A stretch of 64,000 bases of DNA, taken from the NCBI GenBank assembly GCA_950295325.1, contig OX485807.1:42128440-42192439 (forward strand), in the 5' to 3' direction. This document shows positions 11,078 to 22,811 of this stretch, piece by piece. The notes beneath the pieces were generated by a model. The model made no database searches and was not told the origin of the DNA. It saw nothing but the letters and a program-made list of their open reading frames with translations. The position numbers and the translations under genes are program-made. Source of the DNA: Polytrichum commune (Eukaryota > Streptophyta > Polytrichopsida > Polytrichales > Polytrichaceae). The stretch's first letter is position 1; every line of letters begins with the position of its first letter.

Positions 11078-12012
11078 GCCAAAGCATACCCTAGATGTGA
11101 AGCTGTTCCTTGCGAGCAGTTTGAGGCTGCCTTCCAGGTATGATTCCAGGCTCATTCTTGTAAGGGGAGGGAATTTATCAAGTTCAAGTACTACTACCCC
11201 TACCGGTAGTGGTATTGCTATTGCTCCAAGTCCATGATAGATCCTTCCGTCTGTTGAGGTGCTGTGCAGCAATTGAATCTGGAAACAGTGAAGGTGCTTG
11301 TTACATATCTAAGTTGGTTTCAGATTTGTGGGTCTGAATAACGGAGAGCATTTTGCTTGCAAAATCTAAATTGAAGAACACATCTAGCTGTATTCTGTTC
11401 CCAACATCTGACTGAAGTTGGAATATAGGCAGTGGAGCTGTGGCTGGTAGACAGAGCAGTCTTGCCAATAGAGAATTCACTGGGTGGAAGCATCCATCGA
11501 AATTATGATCTGTTGTTACGCCATCGACTCCATATAGTTGGGGAAGTTCAACTTGCAGTCCATCACTGCCTTTTAGGAATCCCTGGTGTGAAAAAGGAGG
11601 AATTGGTGCGAGTGGTCAGTCATCCACAGGTACTTCCACTCCATTTATAGAGTGAAAAACTAGATATTGTGGTGGTAGCTGTTGGCATGTAAATCTAGTA
11701 GGTGGATCTTTGACTGCAAGTGCTACCTGCTATTAGATCTACTGTGTATGGATGGGAAAGTCCATGCAATGTTCATCGTCAGTAATTGCATTCTCAAGGT
11801 GGGATGGTCTGACGTTCTTCAGGAAATTTGCACTGGGTTTCGTTCTTCAGACAATTGATCCCTGTTGACCAATTAATTTCTTTGAATAACTGCAATCATA
11901 TCATTGACCTATGTACATCTGCCAAATGCAGGCTCTTGCTCAATGTGAGAACACCTTATCCAAGTTAGGCGTGTCCAGGGAAGCTGTGGATGACACTGCT
12001 GGAGCTGCACAG
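11075..12012 (+). pseudogene. Arogenate/prephenate dehydratase gene fragment, three exons
   Basis: Three spliceable segments read as plant arogenate (or prephenate) dehydratase, the plastid enzyme of phenylalanine synthesis. The end of one exon at 11075-11137 encodes AAKAYPRCEAVPCEQFEAAF and is followed by a GT donor. The exon 11429-11629 contains the family signature [19 protein letters not shown] and ends SHPQ. The exon 11932-12012 encodes [14 protein letters not shown] through DDTAGAAQ and is followed by a GC-type donor (GCAAGT). Joined phases agree throughout. The transit peptide and N-terminal catalytic part are missing, as are the catalytic TRF region and the C-terminal ACT domain. The 5' side is replaced by an inverted copy of the gene's own downstream sequence. 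It cannot encode an enzyme. Which of the two activities the parent had cannot be told from this piece. Confidence 0.85.
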
Positions 12013-12421
12013 GCAAGTTACTTAAACATGAACTTATTGATATGAGAGCATTTCCTTCACCTTGACTATGTTGTCAAGTTATCCTCTCAAGGTGTCCTTT
12101 CTGTGCAGCTGAGCAGATAAAAGAGCTAGTAACGGGCTTGAATAATGATTTTGCACAGGAACATTGCTCCCACTTTGCACTTGCGGTTAAATCCTTTTTG
12201 AAGTGGAAGTGGTTCTTTTGGGGATGTATGATGGGATGATGAGTGTCATTCTTCTATGCAGTAAGAAAGGAGAATCATGTTGTTGTGTGTTGTTGATGGT
12301 TCTTCACTTCTAGCACATTATGGTGATATCTCTGCTATTTCTTGTGTCGACTGATCGTAATGAAACAAAGGAGCTTCATGAGTTTGTGCTCTCTGAGTGG
12401 CTCATACTATGTGAGGGGTTT
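11982..12421 (+). repeat. Right arm of the 440-bp inverted repeat
   Basis: Begins inside the third dehydratase exon (AGCTGTGGATGAC) and runs through the GC-donor intron to GAGGGGTT. This is probably the original orientation, since its exon continues in frame from the sequence on its left. Confidence 0.92.
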
Positions 12422-13208
12422 TATTGAAAGCAAATCTGAATAGGTTGAGGGTTGTTTGATTAGCCAATCTCTCATTTTGATCTTTAGCAAATACATTTCC
12501 TATTAACCGAATTAGAGGACAAGGTGATGGTAGCCACAGTAGTTCGTCGTAGCATATACTGCCTTAAATCTTCATTAGCTTTCAACATTTTTGCTTAATA
12601 TGAACCCATTGGCTTCTCTAGAAAAGCTCCTTGAGTAGGATTCGAAGGAAGTGGAATACATTGTCAAGTGATGTGGATGAAACATGGTTTCAAATACTCC
12701 TTCACTAGTTGGACCAATGACATGTGTATTAAACTTTCACGATTATGTTCATAGACATGAAATAATTCATTATAAAAGGTCACACTACATGCTTAGAAAA
12801 AACCTCATAGAACATTTGTGAGCATTAAAAAGAGATGTTGTAGTTTACTCCAATTGTATTATTAATTCGTGTTAGATTTGTAATTAGTTTTTTTTAACTT
12901 TTTAAAGATGATAGTAACTAGAATAATTTTATAGATGATAATTTTGCATGTGTTTGATTAAATACAATATTGCAAGATGTTGATAGTGAATCCTTGTGTA
13001 AAAAAATTACTATAATTTTTTTTTCACTTTACAAGCCCATTTAAATACATATGATAAGAAAATTGAAAATTTTGATCCACTTATTGTATTGAAAAATCAG
13101 TCGAAGTATGAAAAATAATGTCAATTAGACTAATATGAAGAGCCTCATCACGCTTATGATATTTAAGGTTCACTTTTGAGGGAGGCTGTAAAGACGAAGT
13201 GAGCAACA
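12422..13208. other. Duplicated intergenic sequence without a gene
   Basis: From about 12617 it is collinear with 50138 onward in copy 2. No coding or RNA feature seen. Confidence 0.4.
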
Positions 13209-13578
13209 ACTAAATATGTATTTAGTGTCATATGGTACTTAATGTCACTATGGTAACGTTTTGGATGACACTTCTTTTGAATAAGTGAACAAATATTGTC
13301 ATGGATGATGGATGAGTTCATCCATTGGCCTAAACACTACCTTCTCTTGTCAGCAACTTGTGATGAAATATTATCATGGATGATTGTATTTTGGATGAAA
13401 ACTTACTTGGTGAGTGATAGTATTTGCAGCACTGTAAATCTATAAATCCCCACAAAACATTACAAGGAGTGACAAATAATGTTGGGTCAGCATTTAGTGT
13501 TGGTGACACTACACCGCGGTTTACAATTAGTATTGAGCAATACAATTAGAATTGGTGGCACTAAATATCATAGTTAGT
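13209..13578. mobile_element. 370-bp TIR MITE, family copy a
   Basis: The ends are imperfect inverted repeats (ACTAAATATGTATTTAGTG at the left and CACTAAATATCATAGTTAGT at the right). The interior is shared with 22437-22811 and 51030-51399, and a fragment lies at about 33081-33162. The copy at 22437 lies outside the large duplication, showing that this is a dispersed family. No coding capacity. Confidence 0.65.
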
Positions 13579-14654
13579 GTAGTATACCTAAGTTAGTTAA
13601 TCAGTACATTTATCCAGCAACAATGGCTCCATTTAATGAATGGAGAGAATCAACCGCTTAGTTGAGTTTGAGAAAGCAACCAAGTGAAGATCATGACTTC
13701 AGGAAAATTATTGATCATTGTAGAGAATTACGGATTGCCACATTTCCCATGTCAACCTAAACCTGCCTTGAAAAGTAAGTTGGTAGGTGGGGCACTTAGA
13801 ATGCTACCCTCATTGAACTCCAATGAACTTGATGTTTCCAATGTTTCCGTTCAGTTCATGGCCACTTCACACATGAGCCAAGAGCCGTGACCACGAAATT
13901 GTGAGAGCCCAAAAGAAAAGTGTCCAAAGGCCGTCCTAACACACCTCCAAAATCATCTAGTGTGGTCACGGATCCTCAAGTGTAGTGTGAAGCCATATGT
14001 AACTGGGCCCTCAAACAAATGCTATTTCAATGATTTTCTATTCATGCATGTCCTCACATATGATAAAATAGAATAAATCAACGGTTGTGGGCATTTGGAG
14101 TGCCATGGTCTCCCGGTTTTGTGTTAGGCCTACTTTAAAGAGGTGGTTTTTGAAAATAGTCCAAGTGACCATGAAACATGTTCCATTTGATGCCATGTAG
14201 GAATCTATGTAGACTTTACATCCATCTTGCATTCACATACTCTGTTGGTCCCTCAAGCGCAATGTGAAGCAAACTTGGACCAGCTCCGCCTTTTCCACCA
14301 ATGAGAGTGCTTCAAGTGTAATGGTCACAGGCTCTTAGTCTCATGTGTGAAGTGGCCCTTAGCTTGATTGGTGGTGGTGCTTTGAGTGGGGACTGGTTGG
14401 GGTGTGGATGTAACCATAGAGACCAAAAGGATATGTGTGGAAAAGTGATTGGACTACGTGTTCATAATTCATTAACCATTCTAGACGTAATAGAATAGTC
14501 AATATATTTTCTCCGTAATTGGATTAGACCTATATGATCATTTCATAAATCATAGAATTTTCATTTTGACAATAAATAGGATAATCATAAGAGCTTTGAA
14601 AATTATGAGGAAAGTGGTCATGGGCACAATTTGGGGTTTCCAATCATCTCACAC
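13579..14654. other. Duplicated intergenic sequence without a gene
   Basis: Matches about 51400-53682 once the copy-2 solo LTR is set aside. Only short frames, none recognised. Confidence 0.4.
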
Positions 14655-14840
14655 TAATTGCAAGCTTCATATCCTTGAAGTAGGTGCATTGTTAAAAGTG
14701 TGCTTGAAAGAACCTCTTACCTTAAGGTAAGTGGGACTTAAAGCGACATTTTTTTCTTTACTTACCTTAAGGTAAGCGGTTCTAAAACGCACACCTTTAG
14801 TAATGGACCCACTTCTCGCAAGATATGAAGCTCGCAATTA
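14655..14840. mobile_element. Fold-back MITE with two identical 16-bp palindromes (copy 1)
   Basis: Two arms of about 78 bp are inverted repeats (TAATTGCAAGCTTCATAT at the left, its complement at the right end). Each arm ends inside in the perfect palindrome CTTACCTTAAGGTAAG (14716-14731 and 14761-14776), separated by 29 bp. Non-coding; could form a long hairpin. Confidence 0.65.
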
Positions 14841-16061
14841 TTTGAGGTTGGCCTAGAGAGTGGACTCTTCATTGGAATCCTAAATGACATGCGTGGGTGA
14901 CTATAAAAATGAACACCCTATATATGAGAACGTTATAGTGAAAAAACAAATGTTGGCTAGAAAACAAACTCATGAATTTATACTAAGCTTTTCAATTTAT
15001 TGTGATACATGCCTCCACTATATATACATAACACAAATCATGAAATAATAAGCCTTTATTACATATACAATCCACTTTCCCTTTTTGCTGCAAAAGTCAT
15101 TGAACACTTCTTCATCCATAAGATGTAACTTGACAATTACATCAAACAAACAAAGACAAAAGCATTGTAACTTAGCCACAATCTGGAGGGCAAAACTCAA
15201 GGGAGCCAATGAGTGCTCCATGAGTTTGTAAGAACTTAGAACCCAAATCCCAAGTAGGTCACCTAGTGCATTTTAAAAACAATGCGCAGCATAATATAGA
15301 GAGGATTAAATCCATCTAACATAAATTTATAAAATATCTCCACATAATTTTGGGACTGTAAAAAATGTCTAATCATATTATAAGTAAGGTAGATAGACTT
15401 TAAATGTGGACTATTGAATTATTATTGATAATAATACAGGGGGTTCAAGATAAGGACCTTAGGAATTATGTCAAGTACGCTTGGTTTTGCACACATGCTT
15501 CACAATATTTGGATGAAAATTGCAACATCATATGCCCAAAAAGGATGGAAATTCCCAACATTCGACATTGACATGTTATTTTGTATCCATTTAAGATCTA
15601 CAACTAGTTTTATACCACCAAAATTTAGTATTTTTGATGTGTATCTGAATTAGGCCAACATACCTTAAGGCCTATGGGTTTTATGTAATTACTCTTCTTA
15701 AGTGAACATTTAAATCCCCCTAAATTGATTGGTCTTGTTCTCCCTCTAGTCGCACGCAAGAAACTGTCATATTATCCGAATGTTGTATTTTTTGTTAATA
15801 TGACATTTTGGCCTCAAATGTCTTACTATTGAGGTTTTTCCACAAAATGGCCTAATTCAATGTAATTTGATATTTTGTATACATAATGAAGATACATAAG
15901 TATGAAAGAACAATTTTATTGAAGAAATATGCTCACAACATCACATTTAGAAGAAAAACAATCCCATCATGATGTCTTCCCATATCACACACTACAAAAG
16001 TAATAATCTATTGTCTTATGATGATGTTTGTTAGTGTTGGAAATTGACATTTCTTTTCAAT
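14841..16061. other. Duplicated intergenic sequence without a gene
   Basis: Collinear with copy 2 from about 53872, except for the copy-2 segments 54175-55528 and about 55968-57594. No recognisable coding sequence. Confidence 0.4.
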
Positions 16062-17121
16062 TTATCCATAAAAGATTGCATGTTCATCACATGTGCAACT
16101 AAAACTCCAAAGCTTGCTCCACTGCAAAATCAATAATAATTGGGTATACTCATGGGTTTGAGGAAACTTGACTATTGGTGCAGGATGGTCATCCACATCA
16201 TTTCCCTCCATTGACTCTTCATTCAAATATAAATCCAAATGGACTTCTCTACCCCATACCAAATCCATCAACTCAACCATATTGTACTCTGCATCAACAA
16301 TTTCCTCCCCTATGAACTACACATATTCTTTAATAGGCATTTCTTCGCTTCCAAGATACGAAGATGAAATTAGACTTGCCATTTGATTTGCTGATTCTTT
16401 TATTCTCGATTTTTCACGTCCATCATCCATGACAAAATCGACACTCCAATTTGCAGGTAAGTTTTTGGACATCCTCCAATTGTTTTGTATCATTTGGGGA
16501 TATATATCTCTCCACACTTGAGAGGTCCACATAATAGCATGCCTTACATTAGGCACTATTTTCCTCAAGTCTTCATGACTTGTAGAAGAATCAAGTTGAG
16601 AGAAAACCCATTACAAAAGCTTCTTCTTATCTTGAACTTTGAATAAAGCAATTAATACTTGATCCAAGGGTTGTACCACACTTGTAACACTAGGTGGTAA
16701 GAAATCAATAGTAATATTGCTCAATTGTAAGGTTGAATAACCATATGATTCATCACTACCAACATGCTTAAGGGAACTAGTAGCAAAAATGTCCATCATC
16801 CAACTATCAAATGCCTCTAATGCCATCCATGCCATTATGTTTGCAAACCACCACACACGCAATTGAGCTTGAAGCTAAGGGCCCCAACCCCCTATTTTTT
16901 GCCGTCCTCGACAAGGATGCCAGTAAGTTGACATTGAAGACAGTATGGGTTTTAATGTATCCCGATAGTGAGAATTTTTTGTATCCTAAGATAATTGATT
17001 TCATTAAATCCGACAAAGATATTTGCTCGAGTCTCTTCAAGTGTAGGTTAGGAGCTTGAACTAGAACATCTCCCCAATCCCAAAGCAAAATGTTGAAGTG
17101 TGGGTCCCACCACTCATGCAC
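16062..17121 (-). pseudogene. Decayed pogo/Tigger-like DDE transposase (copy 1)
   Basis: Minus-strand frames of 83, 83 and 72 codons give a recognisable DDE_1 (pogo/Tigger/CENP-B type) transposase C-terminal region. A segment AWMALEAFDSWMMD is followed by LSNITIDFLPPSVTSVVQPLDQ, the hallmark FLPP..TS..QPLDQ block, then KVRDVW-like helices and a charged tail. Frame breaks and stops separate the pieces, and the N-terminal DNA-binding and first catalytic parts are not evident. The same lesions appear in the second copy at 58084, so it died before the duplication. Confidence 0.65.
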
Positions 17122-18383
17122 ATCAATTACGTCTATTATATGACAAACTAGGCTTAAAATTGTACGAGCGTTGTAGTTGTAATATGGGGGTGAATCAACA
17201 CTAGAATCTTTGGTCGATGGGAAATGCGTTGTATAATTGAGGTGTTATATTATCAAGGTGAGTCTTTATATGTATTATGACAAAGCTTGTTGTTATCAAG
17301 AATGGACTCTCGGAAGACGTGTGCGTTATATTGAGCATGGACATTAAAAGGCACATATAACAATGAGATTGGACTACAGTCTAACCTTGATAATGTCACA
17401 CCATCCGTTTCACCAAAAAGAGTGATATAAACAAGGTGTGACATATTTGATAATGTCACATTTTGAAGATTTGTGCATAACGTGATATTATCAAAAAATA
17501 GGTAAAAAATCAAAATAAAATTACAATGTAAAACAAAAAATAACAAATACGAGACTTCGATGTTTTTGAATGTAAAATCTAATTCAAAATTGTGAATAAC
17601 AACAAGAGCACATCATAATGTGTCATTGAGATCAGGTAAAGACCTCTCACTAGAGACAAAGAAGCTCCTAATGTCACATTGTTTTGTTGATGTTAAATGT
17701 GCAACACCAATTCTAATGAGTTCCGTGTTCCCATCTATGAGAGAAAGCCAGAAACAAAGCCGAGAAGGTTAACTCCAGAACTAGGAAACGAATCAGATGG
17801 GCGCCCAAACTAATTAACCAGTGATAAAGAACCCTCTAACTTAGTTTACAGATTCTGTTAAACAAAATTGGGGATCTCCCTCTACTTCCCAAATGTGAGT
17901 ACCTTCCAAAAACCCCAATTCTAGCTCCGTGAAGCAAAATTCCTTGGTTTCTTCTTCTTCTTCTTCTTGTGCCCACATGCATGAACATCGTGAAAACACC
18001 GTGAAAAGACACACAGTTGAACACATGTGACAGAAGGTGGGGTGCATAGAGGCCGAGAAGTCTTGACAACGCCGTGAAAAGACAACACCTTTGAGTGCCG
18101 TGTATAGACAACACCGTTCAGGGTTGGTGCACGATCAAGTTCCAAGAATAACATTTCATTTATTACAGGGGCAGCGCATGACCCTTTCGGCTACTACAAT
18201 CTGTCCATCCAACCATCACATACAATCCATCCATACTTGGTATTATCACATTTACACTACGGATTTTGAAAAATAATAGTGACATTACCAAGGGTGATAG
18301 GGATAATAACGAGGAAGTTTTACACTATGAAAATCGGTTTCAAACTTTTAGGTGACAATATCAAGGTGTTCTATTAACAAAAA

Positions 18384-20054
18384 TGTGAGCCCAAATTGAT
18401 GCCCACATTGGTTGTTAACACTTGTAAAACATTACAAGTGGTGTTTTGGTGATTTATGATTATTCACAAAAATATAAAAAGAGTGAAGCTTGAAGAAAGC
18501 TTAGTTTGAAGCATTAGGCTTTTGTGGAGTGAATTTAAGTAGGAGAAGGACAAACCTTGGTAAAGTGTGGTAGGTAGAAAGCCAAGGTTAGTTAAATGTT
18601 TGAATTAGGATCCTTGTTGATCATTTGAGGGAGGAAGGCTTAGGAGATAGAATTAGAGCCTACAAAGTAGGTGGAGATCTCGAGGGCTTATCGTAAGCCT
18701 TGAGGGTGCTCACCCCCTCAAACTCACTATATAATCTCTCATTCTTCCCTCACTCATCCTCTCTTCCCTTCGTGCTCCAAGGCACCCCACGTGTTATAAG
18801 TGTGGGTGTCTTGGAGGCAAGATTGGAGCACATGTGTGTGCTTAGTTTTTAGTTGGAGAGCCAAAGCTAGTTGGCCTTGAAGAGGGCTTGACCTCTTGTT
18901 AGAATTAGTTTTGGTGTGAATAATTTTAAGATATTTTATGGCTTCAAGTTGTAGTATTTGAGTTCATATTTCTTGGGTATTTCTTGAGTAGTTTAGGTTG
19001 TAAGGGGCATAACTTCCGAGCAGAAGAAGATACTTCGTTGAAATTTAGAGGGTTAGTAAACAACTTGTTTATATGAACATGGTCAAAATCTGAGGATGTT
19101 TGGAATACTGGAGCAGCAGTTATGACATTCTGAACTTCGCCTACATTTTCGAGCTGAAATGGGAATAACTCCTGGAAAGAGGCTTGGAAACGCATGAAAT
19201 TTTGAGGGATGTTTTTTTCTTAGGTTTCCTAGTTGTGGTACAAATTTCAAGTCATTCCGAGTAGATGAGAAGGAGATATATCATTCTGAAGTGTTTTCAA
19301 GAGTTGCAGACTAAAAAGGCCATAACGTTTTGGCAGAAAATAAAAATAGTTTGAAATTTCAGGGGGTCATAAACAATTAGTTTTTGTGATTGCTCCCAAA
19401 ATTTGAAGTTCTTTGGAGCCTGTGAGAGGAAGTTATGACATTCTGAAATCTGGGTAGATTGACACACTAAAATGGTCATAACTGTCGGACGGAAAATGGG
19501 ATAGGCTCACAAATTGGTGAGATGTTTTTTGCTTTGTCCTCCTAGTTACAGATAAAATTTCAGGACATTCCGAGAAGTAATGGGAAAGTTACACTATTAG
19601 CTAGTAAAGTCTAGGGGAACAAAGGAAATTTGCTTGGTTCCATTAGGGATAACCATTAGTTCATTAAACCAATATAGTGGTTGAAGCGTGAGGAGAAAAC
19701 TACAATAAGTGACAAGTATTTATCAATACTTAAACTTGTGTAATTCATGGAATCAATAAGCGAGAACTCATGTAGTAGTGTGGAGTCGACGGCAAGGACT
19801 CGCTTCACAGGGATATCTTTGAAGGCATGCGTGGCCAAAGCGACCGGGTGGACTTTAGAGAAGTACAAGGATGTGACATTACCCGAGATTAAGGAGTGTA
19901 AGCAGACATAGTATAGACTTGGCTAAGTTGTGTATATTCCAACGATACATTGGAATCATACATTGTGTTATAAAGAAAGAAATCTCTACATGTTATTACA
20001 AACTTCTCCATTCGGGCTAGGACGAAATTGAAGGGTGGAGGCTTTTTGGTGACA
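18384..20054 (+). mobile_element. Solo LTR, family 1 (1.67 kb), nested in element A
   Basis: Begins TGTGAGCCCAAATTGATG and ends GGTGACA, flanked by AAAAA on both sides. It shares its start, most of the first 500 bp and its end (TCGGGCTAGGACGAAATT) with the LTR at 51951-53152. No internal retrotransposon genes. The stretch 18950-19600 contains diverged tandem repeats around a TTATGACATTCTGAA motif, absent from the other copy. Orientation is chosen from the TATA box. Confidence 0.7.
18728..18734 (+). promoter_or_regulatory. TATA box in solo LTR family 1
   Basis: TATATAA lies about 345 bp into the LTR, in the position expected for the U3 promoter. The second LTR copy has TATTTAA at the corresponding place (near 52306). 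Confidence 0.4.
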
Positions 20055-20194
20055 AAAAAAGTGACATTATCAAGGTTAGACTATATGTGCTCAAGGTATT
20101 ATAGACACCATTCTAGGTTCTAGTCGAAATAGGAAAGTTATAAGAGGTCAAAGTAAAGATCATTTTTTTCTTTAAATGATCACATAGACGGCTG

Positions 20195-20276
20195 GGGCGA
20201 AACAACCCATACACTCGTTCCTTGGAGGCAAGGGTTTAGGCATCCAACAAGGAATGAGTGTATGGGTTGGTTTGCC
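20195..20276. other. 82-nt near-perfect hairpin flanked by 9-bp direct repeats
   Basis: Arms of 30 bp (20195-20224 and 20247-20276) pair with about three mismatches, and the stem extends inward through TTGGA/TCCAA. CACATAGAC occurs directly on both sides (20181-20189 and 20284-20292). It looks either like a tiny Mutator-type fold-back element with a 9-bp target duplication or like a microRNA precursor. No known microRNA sequence was recognised. Confidence 0.55.
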
Positions 20277-20292
20277 CAAATCTCACATAGAC

Positions 20293-22436
20293 CCTACCAA
20301 AAGTCTACTATGTTGAAAGCTTCTCCTTAAGTCAAATGGTATTTATGTTGACTTCAAAGTTGAAAGGACATTCATTTTTAGGCTCTATGTAAAAACGAGT
20401 CAAGACCTGAAACAACTTATATGCATGTAGGATTACTAGACAAACTTTTGTCATGCAATTATTTCCTGAATTGTGATCGACTTAGATATCTCATTTAGGC
20501 TATTTGTGTGTTTGAGCATGTGGACTTGGGAAATTTTTCTATTCTTTCAACACCGTATACATGATCTCGAAACTTTGGACATGATGAACATATGTGAATG
20601 GCAATTGATTATGTGAGACCAAACCACCCACCTTTATGCGTCCTAGTCCAGGTGGGAGATTGTGGTCAACACAACTTAACCAGCCATGGGGAATTCCCCT
20701 TTGTTAGCCGTCACCACATCATCTTTTCCACATCAATTTTTATTCAAACCACGACCAATACAAGTGTTTACAAACACTCATGCGTCACACCTAAATCCCT
20801 AATGATAATCTTCCCTACATCACCCACAATGTTAATGCCAGTCCTAATCATACACTAATTAACCCCTACTCACTAAACTCCCTAGCCTACCTACTTCTCA
20901 CTAAACTGATCCCACAAATTCTTTCCAGCTGGTCATGGCCCCTGGTCCAGCCTCGGGAGCCACCCTGTATCGGCTTACAGCCACATGTTGGCCGAGCACA
21001 GAAGCCATTCTGCTTGACCCTTCCAACCTGCCAGCATTCCCGAACACTCCCAGACTAGGAGACGACCCTCAGCTCACTCCATCCGAACAGTTGTCCACTA
21101 GCGGCCTCCTTCGGTGATTCCATGTCTGCGTAACCTCGAATCTGCTCACTGTAATCCTTCCCCCTTCCACCGAGTAGCCCCTCCTGAACCTTTTGTGATT
21201 GATTCCTTCCTTTCTTTTCACTGACCCACATCTCCCTCCGCATCAGACTGACTGAGTAGTCATTTTTTCTTACTGTCTACTTGCGGAATTCGGCATTCAA
21301 GTACCACAATTCAGATTCGGAGTGAGCAGCTCATGCCCTCATCAATCTCGTTCTTGATTCTCCGTTACTTCCTCCAGCTGAATACATTACTTCTTCCCAG
21401 CCACCCTCGGGTTGTGGCAGCTGCAGAAATCTCTCTGCCGTTGGCCATTCGGCCATCATCCTTCCAACTTTGAGTCGACTGTAGCCACATTGCGGCTCGG
21501 AGGTTCTGTTTTTCACCTCCGAAGGTGTCAATCACCCTCAACCCTTGCTGGATTCCCCCGCCCACTGGTGCGGCGCCGACCCCTAGCCATCCAGGAAACT
21601 GTGACCAAGAGAGAGAGCCCCCTGTCGAAGCTGCGGCCTTGGGGTGCCCCCTGGCTCCGAAGAACCAGCCCCTCATCCCTTCCAATTTAGCCGTTAGCCC
21701 GTAAACCATTCAACCCCTTGCCTTAAACAAACACTACGGATACCCAGCCGAACAAATAACACTGGCTTCACCCTCCTACTCTAAAGCACCTCCTAACTTA
21801 ATCCACCCTCTAACCACTAATTTCCATAATCCTAACACATTAGGTCCTAACAACAAGCTTAAAGCGTTAATTGACAATCCACACCAAGTCTCACTCTTTT
21901 TATAACTTTTTAAATGCTTAATAAAATGGTGAGCCCCAAGTTAACAGTTGACAAGGCTAAGTAGACATGTGTGCACCGTATTGGGCTCACAATACCATGC
22001 GAATCATTTGAATGCAAGACATTGCAAGTGTGATGTAGTAATTTACATGTATTGAGATTTCATGTAGTGTATTGTACACTCATCTCAACAGGTATTTCAT
22101 TAAAATGTGATTTGGAGAGTCGGGACCATGTATAAATGACCTATATTGAAATACATACCATGTAAATTAGGTGCAAATTAACTGATATTTAGGTGGTTTC
22201 ATAATTTTGATGAGTTTGACAATAAGCAAGCAATCTTTGAAAATGTGAACACTCATGCTTCAGGTGTAGTTTTTTTTTTAACTTGCCATGTAGCCACTGT
22301 GGCATGATTATATACAAAAGGACCACATATATCATGTGGGTGGACATTTGACATCATAATGAAGATAATAATGCCGGGGTGTGGCTATAATTTATTCCAG
22401 AATTGGCCAAAAAAGTAAAAGTTATCTAAGTACTAC
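20293..22436. other. Gene-poor sequence including a GC-rich island
   Basis: About 20935-21709 is clearly more GC-rich than its surroundings, and both strands carry ORFs of 60-114 codons there. The longest is minus 21709-21365, Gly/Ala/Trp-rich. No domain is recognised. It may be captured gene sequence or part of an unidentified retroelement. The remainder is AT-rich without features. Confidence 0.35.
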
Positions 22437-22811
22437 ACTAAATATAACTTTGCATGTCATTTGATATTTTATGTCACCTTGGTGACTTTTTGGATGATCC
22501 TTTTTATGAATAAGTGAATAAGTATTGTCATGGATGATGGATGAGTTCATTCATTAGCCAAAACCCTACCTTCTCTTGTCAACAACTTGTGATGAAATAT
22601 TGCCATGGATGATTGAAAATTGGATGAAAACTCACTTGGTAAGTGACAATAATTGCAACACTGTAAATCTATAATCCCCCCAAAAAATACAAGGAATGAC
22701 TAATAATGTTGGGTTGACATTTAGTGTCAGTGACACTTACACTGAGGTTTACAATTAGTATTGAGCAAGACAATTAGAATTGGTGGCACTAAACTAAATA
22801 TCATATTTAGT
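22437..22811. mobile_element. 370-bp TIR MITE, family copy b
   Basis: Same length and interior as copies at 13209 and 51030, with clear divergence, and located outside the large duplication. Confidence 0.65.

Larger units (their letters stand above)
17377..20083. mobile_element. pogo-like TIR element A, carrying a nested solo LTR
   Basis: The left end CAGTCTAACCTTGATAATG and its inverted copy at 20061-20083 are flanked by TA (17375-17376 and 20084-20085). The homologous spot in copy 2 (about 63915-63925) reads straight through with a single TA, an empty site. TA duplication with CAG-type ends fits the Tc1/mariner-pogo group. Segments 17377-17725 and about 18160-18375 are reverse-complement matches to element B (28572-29295). 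The middle is unrelated, and a solo LTR sits near the right end. Confidence 0.8.
8909..20165 (+). repeat. Large direct duplication, copy 1
   Basis: Starting at TACAAAC near 8909, the sequence is collinear with 47677-64000 in the same orientation. Long stretches are nearly identical (for example 9753-10133 with 48527-48943, 10409-10620 with 49567-49780, 13330-13890 with 51139-51711, 16062-16862 with 58084-58884). Matching resumes at 20086-20165 against 63921-64000, the window end. Copy-specific insertions interrupt it: the dehydratase inverted-repeat block (about 10632-12616) and a pogo-like element with a nested LTR (17377-20083). Apart from these it holds MITEs and a dead transposase, and no intact gene. 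Confidence 0.9.
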
